From Amborella trichopoda (lineage: Eukaryota; Streptophyta; Magnoliopsida; Amborellales; Amborellaceae), in assembly GCF_000471905.2 (NCBI RefSeq), contig NW_006500178.1, forward strand, positions 4,179,710 to 4,243,709: a DNA stretch of 64,000 nt, in the 5' to 3' direction. Below the pieces are notes generated by a model. It was not told where the DNA came from and did no database searches. It saw nothing but the letters and a program-made list of their open reading frames with translations. This document shows positions 37,096 through 64,000 of the stretch, one piece after another (within the stretch, counting starts at the first letter, position 1; every line of letters starts with the position of its first letter). Both the position numbers and the translations under genes were made by a program.

Positions 37096-37712
37096 TATAT
37101 AGTTTGTGTAAGGCTAATGTGCGCCAATGCGTGCCACGTCTATATGAAGCCACATTTGCAAGTCTTTAAATAATCAAAATAAAGTGTACCTTCAAATAGT
37201 ATCGAGAGATGTAGTTTCAATATTAAAATTTTTTTCAGCAGCTTTATAATATAATTTTATCTTTAATTATAAAATTTTAAAAAATAATGTATATCATCTT
37301 TTCAGTAGCTTTAAAATATAATTTTATCTTTAATTATAAAATTTTAAAAAATAATGTACATCGATTATAGTTATAAAAACTTGAAAAGTTTAAAAATTGA
37401 CGGTGTTTTTATATTTAATTATGAAATTTAAAACTTCAAAAATAATATAGATCCATCATATTTATAAAAATTTAAAAATATTAAAAATTAACGGTTCAAA
37501 AATATATTATCAGATGTATTATTTTTAAATTTAAAAATATATCTCATGTTCATATATCGTGATGTAGAGATTATCAATTTAAAGATATTTAAAAATCAAA
37601 ACAACCTCTTGTAATGAAAATTTTAAAGTGGGCTCTAATTTGATTGTAATGAAAATTTTAAAGTGGGCTCTAATTTGATTGGTTAGAGCCGGCTCTATAT
37701 AAACTTTTTCCT
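37096..37712 (-). mobile_element. MITE family I, copy 3 (enlarged), next to the synthetase promoter
   Basis: Same family as 1515-1902. It is longer because two inner segments are duplicated in tandem: 'TAATTATAAAATTTTAAAAA' near 37262 and 37331, and 'TAATGAAAATTTTAAAGTGG' near 37613 and 37648. It ends GGCTCTATATAAACTTTTTCC only 126 bases before the synthetase start codon, so it may form part of the promoter or first leader. Confidence 0.75.
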
Positions 37713-37805
37713 TTAAAATTATCCTTCCCTAGAACGTTATCCCATCGCATGTTAGTTCGGAAGGCTCAGGAAAAGAAGCGCGCAAGGCCAACCTTCTCTG
37801 CGTGT

Positions 37806-37838
37806 AGAGAGAGAGAGAGAGAGAAAGCTCTCTCTCTC
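37806..37838 (+). repeat. GA/CT-rich leader of the synthetase gene
   Basis: (GA)n followed by (CT)n directly before the ATG at 37839, as is common in plant 5' leaders. The two runs could pair into a hairpin. Confidence 0.7.
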
Positions 37839-62952
<25,114 letters not shown>

Positions 62953-64000
62953 GCAAAATTTTTACTATCAAAATTTATCTTTTTCCTCGTAATGACTATG
63001 TTGTATGATACAACTAGATTTCCACTGTGATCTTGTTTTCCTTGTTTTCAATGATAATTGTTTGTTTCGTAGGTTTAATGACATGATTCCGAGTGAATAT
63101 CTTAGCATCTTCTGTACATAGCTTCCCTTAGATCATGTTCCTTCATTATGTTATTTTCAAACAGTAGATCAACTGAGATAGGGAATTTGACAAAATTACT
63201 TAAGTCTTCAAATCCAGATGAGTCATGGCGGCATGGTGGCTGTTGTTTGTAGTTGTAAACCATAAATCTTAGGGTTTCTTGAGCCCTAGATAGCGAGGAA
63301 GCTACTAGTGGGGAGAAGCTTTGCAGAAACTATGAACAGGGAATGAAAGATATATCGTTTGGGGAGGTTGCATTTGAATGCAATTGACAGGCTTTCATTC
63401 TCTCATTGAACTGTTCTTGATTTGCATTCTTCCTTGAACCTTCATATTTGTTATAGAGGAGGATGGAAGCTGGGTGCTTCTTCAGCGGCCATTGTGGTTA
63501 ATAGGTACTTCACTATTTCAAAGGGCCACAATTTTTTGGTTTTAAAATGTATGAAGTATTGATTGCATGACCTACTTGGTTTGGAGGATGATGCAAAGCA
63601 ATTACGACTTTGGTTCTTTTAGTGTGGGCTATAGGTACGTAAAATTCCTGACTGGGTTTATTTTATCCTATTGACCTCATGCTTGGGAGTGATTTGTGTT
63701 TTTGTTCTTGCAATAGACTGCCGGGCACTGGAGTTGTTGGAACTTGGAATCAACTGTTGTTATCAGGTGCAGCGATAGATGTCCAGTTTCTACTCATGTT
63801 TCTTGATGTGGGGAACATGAGGAGGAATTATAAAACTGAAAGGAAAAGACACCTATGGAAGTTGTAGAGCTTTAAGATATCCTAGAAATGAGCTCTGCAT
63901 CATGTCGAACAGACACCTAGGTGCAAATTTTTGCTTCCTTAGAAGTTGAGGATGTTTCCTTGCTATCAACAACCCTGTATTATTTCGGGTTCTTTGTTTG
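62953..64000 (+). other. Synthetase intron 5 (start), to the window edge
   Basis: No further synthetase exon was found. The next conserved block expected (VGVS..ERI..DNFW..GPCGPCSE) is absent, so the intron is at least 1.05 kb. The frame at 63679-63867 is not a recognised protein. Confidence 0.6.

Noticed and set aside
63679-63867. Frame near the right edge as a synthetase exon
   Set aside because: The peptide does not match any AlaRS block, and the expected DNFW/GPCGPC motif is absent.

Overview
The window is nuclear DNA of a flowering plant. It holds intron-rich plant genes in AT-rich, transposon-packed DNA: plant-type L1 LINEs, Ty3/gypsy chromoviruses, Ty1/copia, hAT, Mutator-like and Harbinger-like elements, and CT/GA microsatellites. 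I cannot name the species. Very long introns and deep nesting of elements suggest a medium to large genome.

Three host genes are supported. (1) At 721-1105 (+) is the last exon of a xyloglucan endotransglucosylase/hydrolase (XTH). Its earlier exons lie left of the window. (2) At 3616-9151 (-) is a complete nine-exon polyamine oxidase gene. I rebuilt it from splice sites: every junction is in phase, the product is 511 aa, and it has a signal peptide and a TATA box at 9211-9220. It converges tail-to-tail with the XTH gene. (3) From 37839 (+) starts the organellar alanyl-tRNA synthetase gene (EMB86-like). Five exons are visible, spread over 25 kb. Introns 1 (6.3 kb) and 4 (17.2 kb) are filled with transposons, and the gene runs off the right edge. 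The three genes are not functionally linked.

The 28 kb between the oxidase and the synthetase is transposon DNA. A full-length L1 LINE (14013-28791, minus strand) has 12-bp target duplications at its two far ends. It is split by a Tekay/Del-type chromovirus (18864-27417). To the right are two inverted copies of a Mutator-like MITE (30180-30685 and 33291-33777) around a 2-kb LTR-like repeat, then a tandem LTR-internal-LTR-internal-LTR element (33782-36604) with one 5-bp target duplication round the whole array.

Inside the synthetase introns are a copia relic, a deleted hAT element with three BED zinc-finger segments (46323-48199), and three copies of an unusual hAT-like family. That family has CATAGTTGTTGG-type ends, 8-bp target duplications and clustered GGAATC/GATTCC motifs. 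One copy (49131-61518) has been opened by a gypsy element, which was itself opened by a second copy of the same family. A separate MITE family with long inverted repeats has five copies across the window, one just upstream of the synthetase start codon.

The most notable material is this nested hAT-like family and the tandem terminal-repeat element. All coordinates were read by eye. Family names rest on motif recognition, not on searches.
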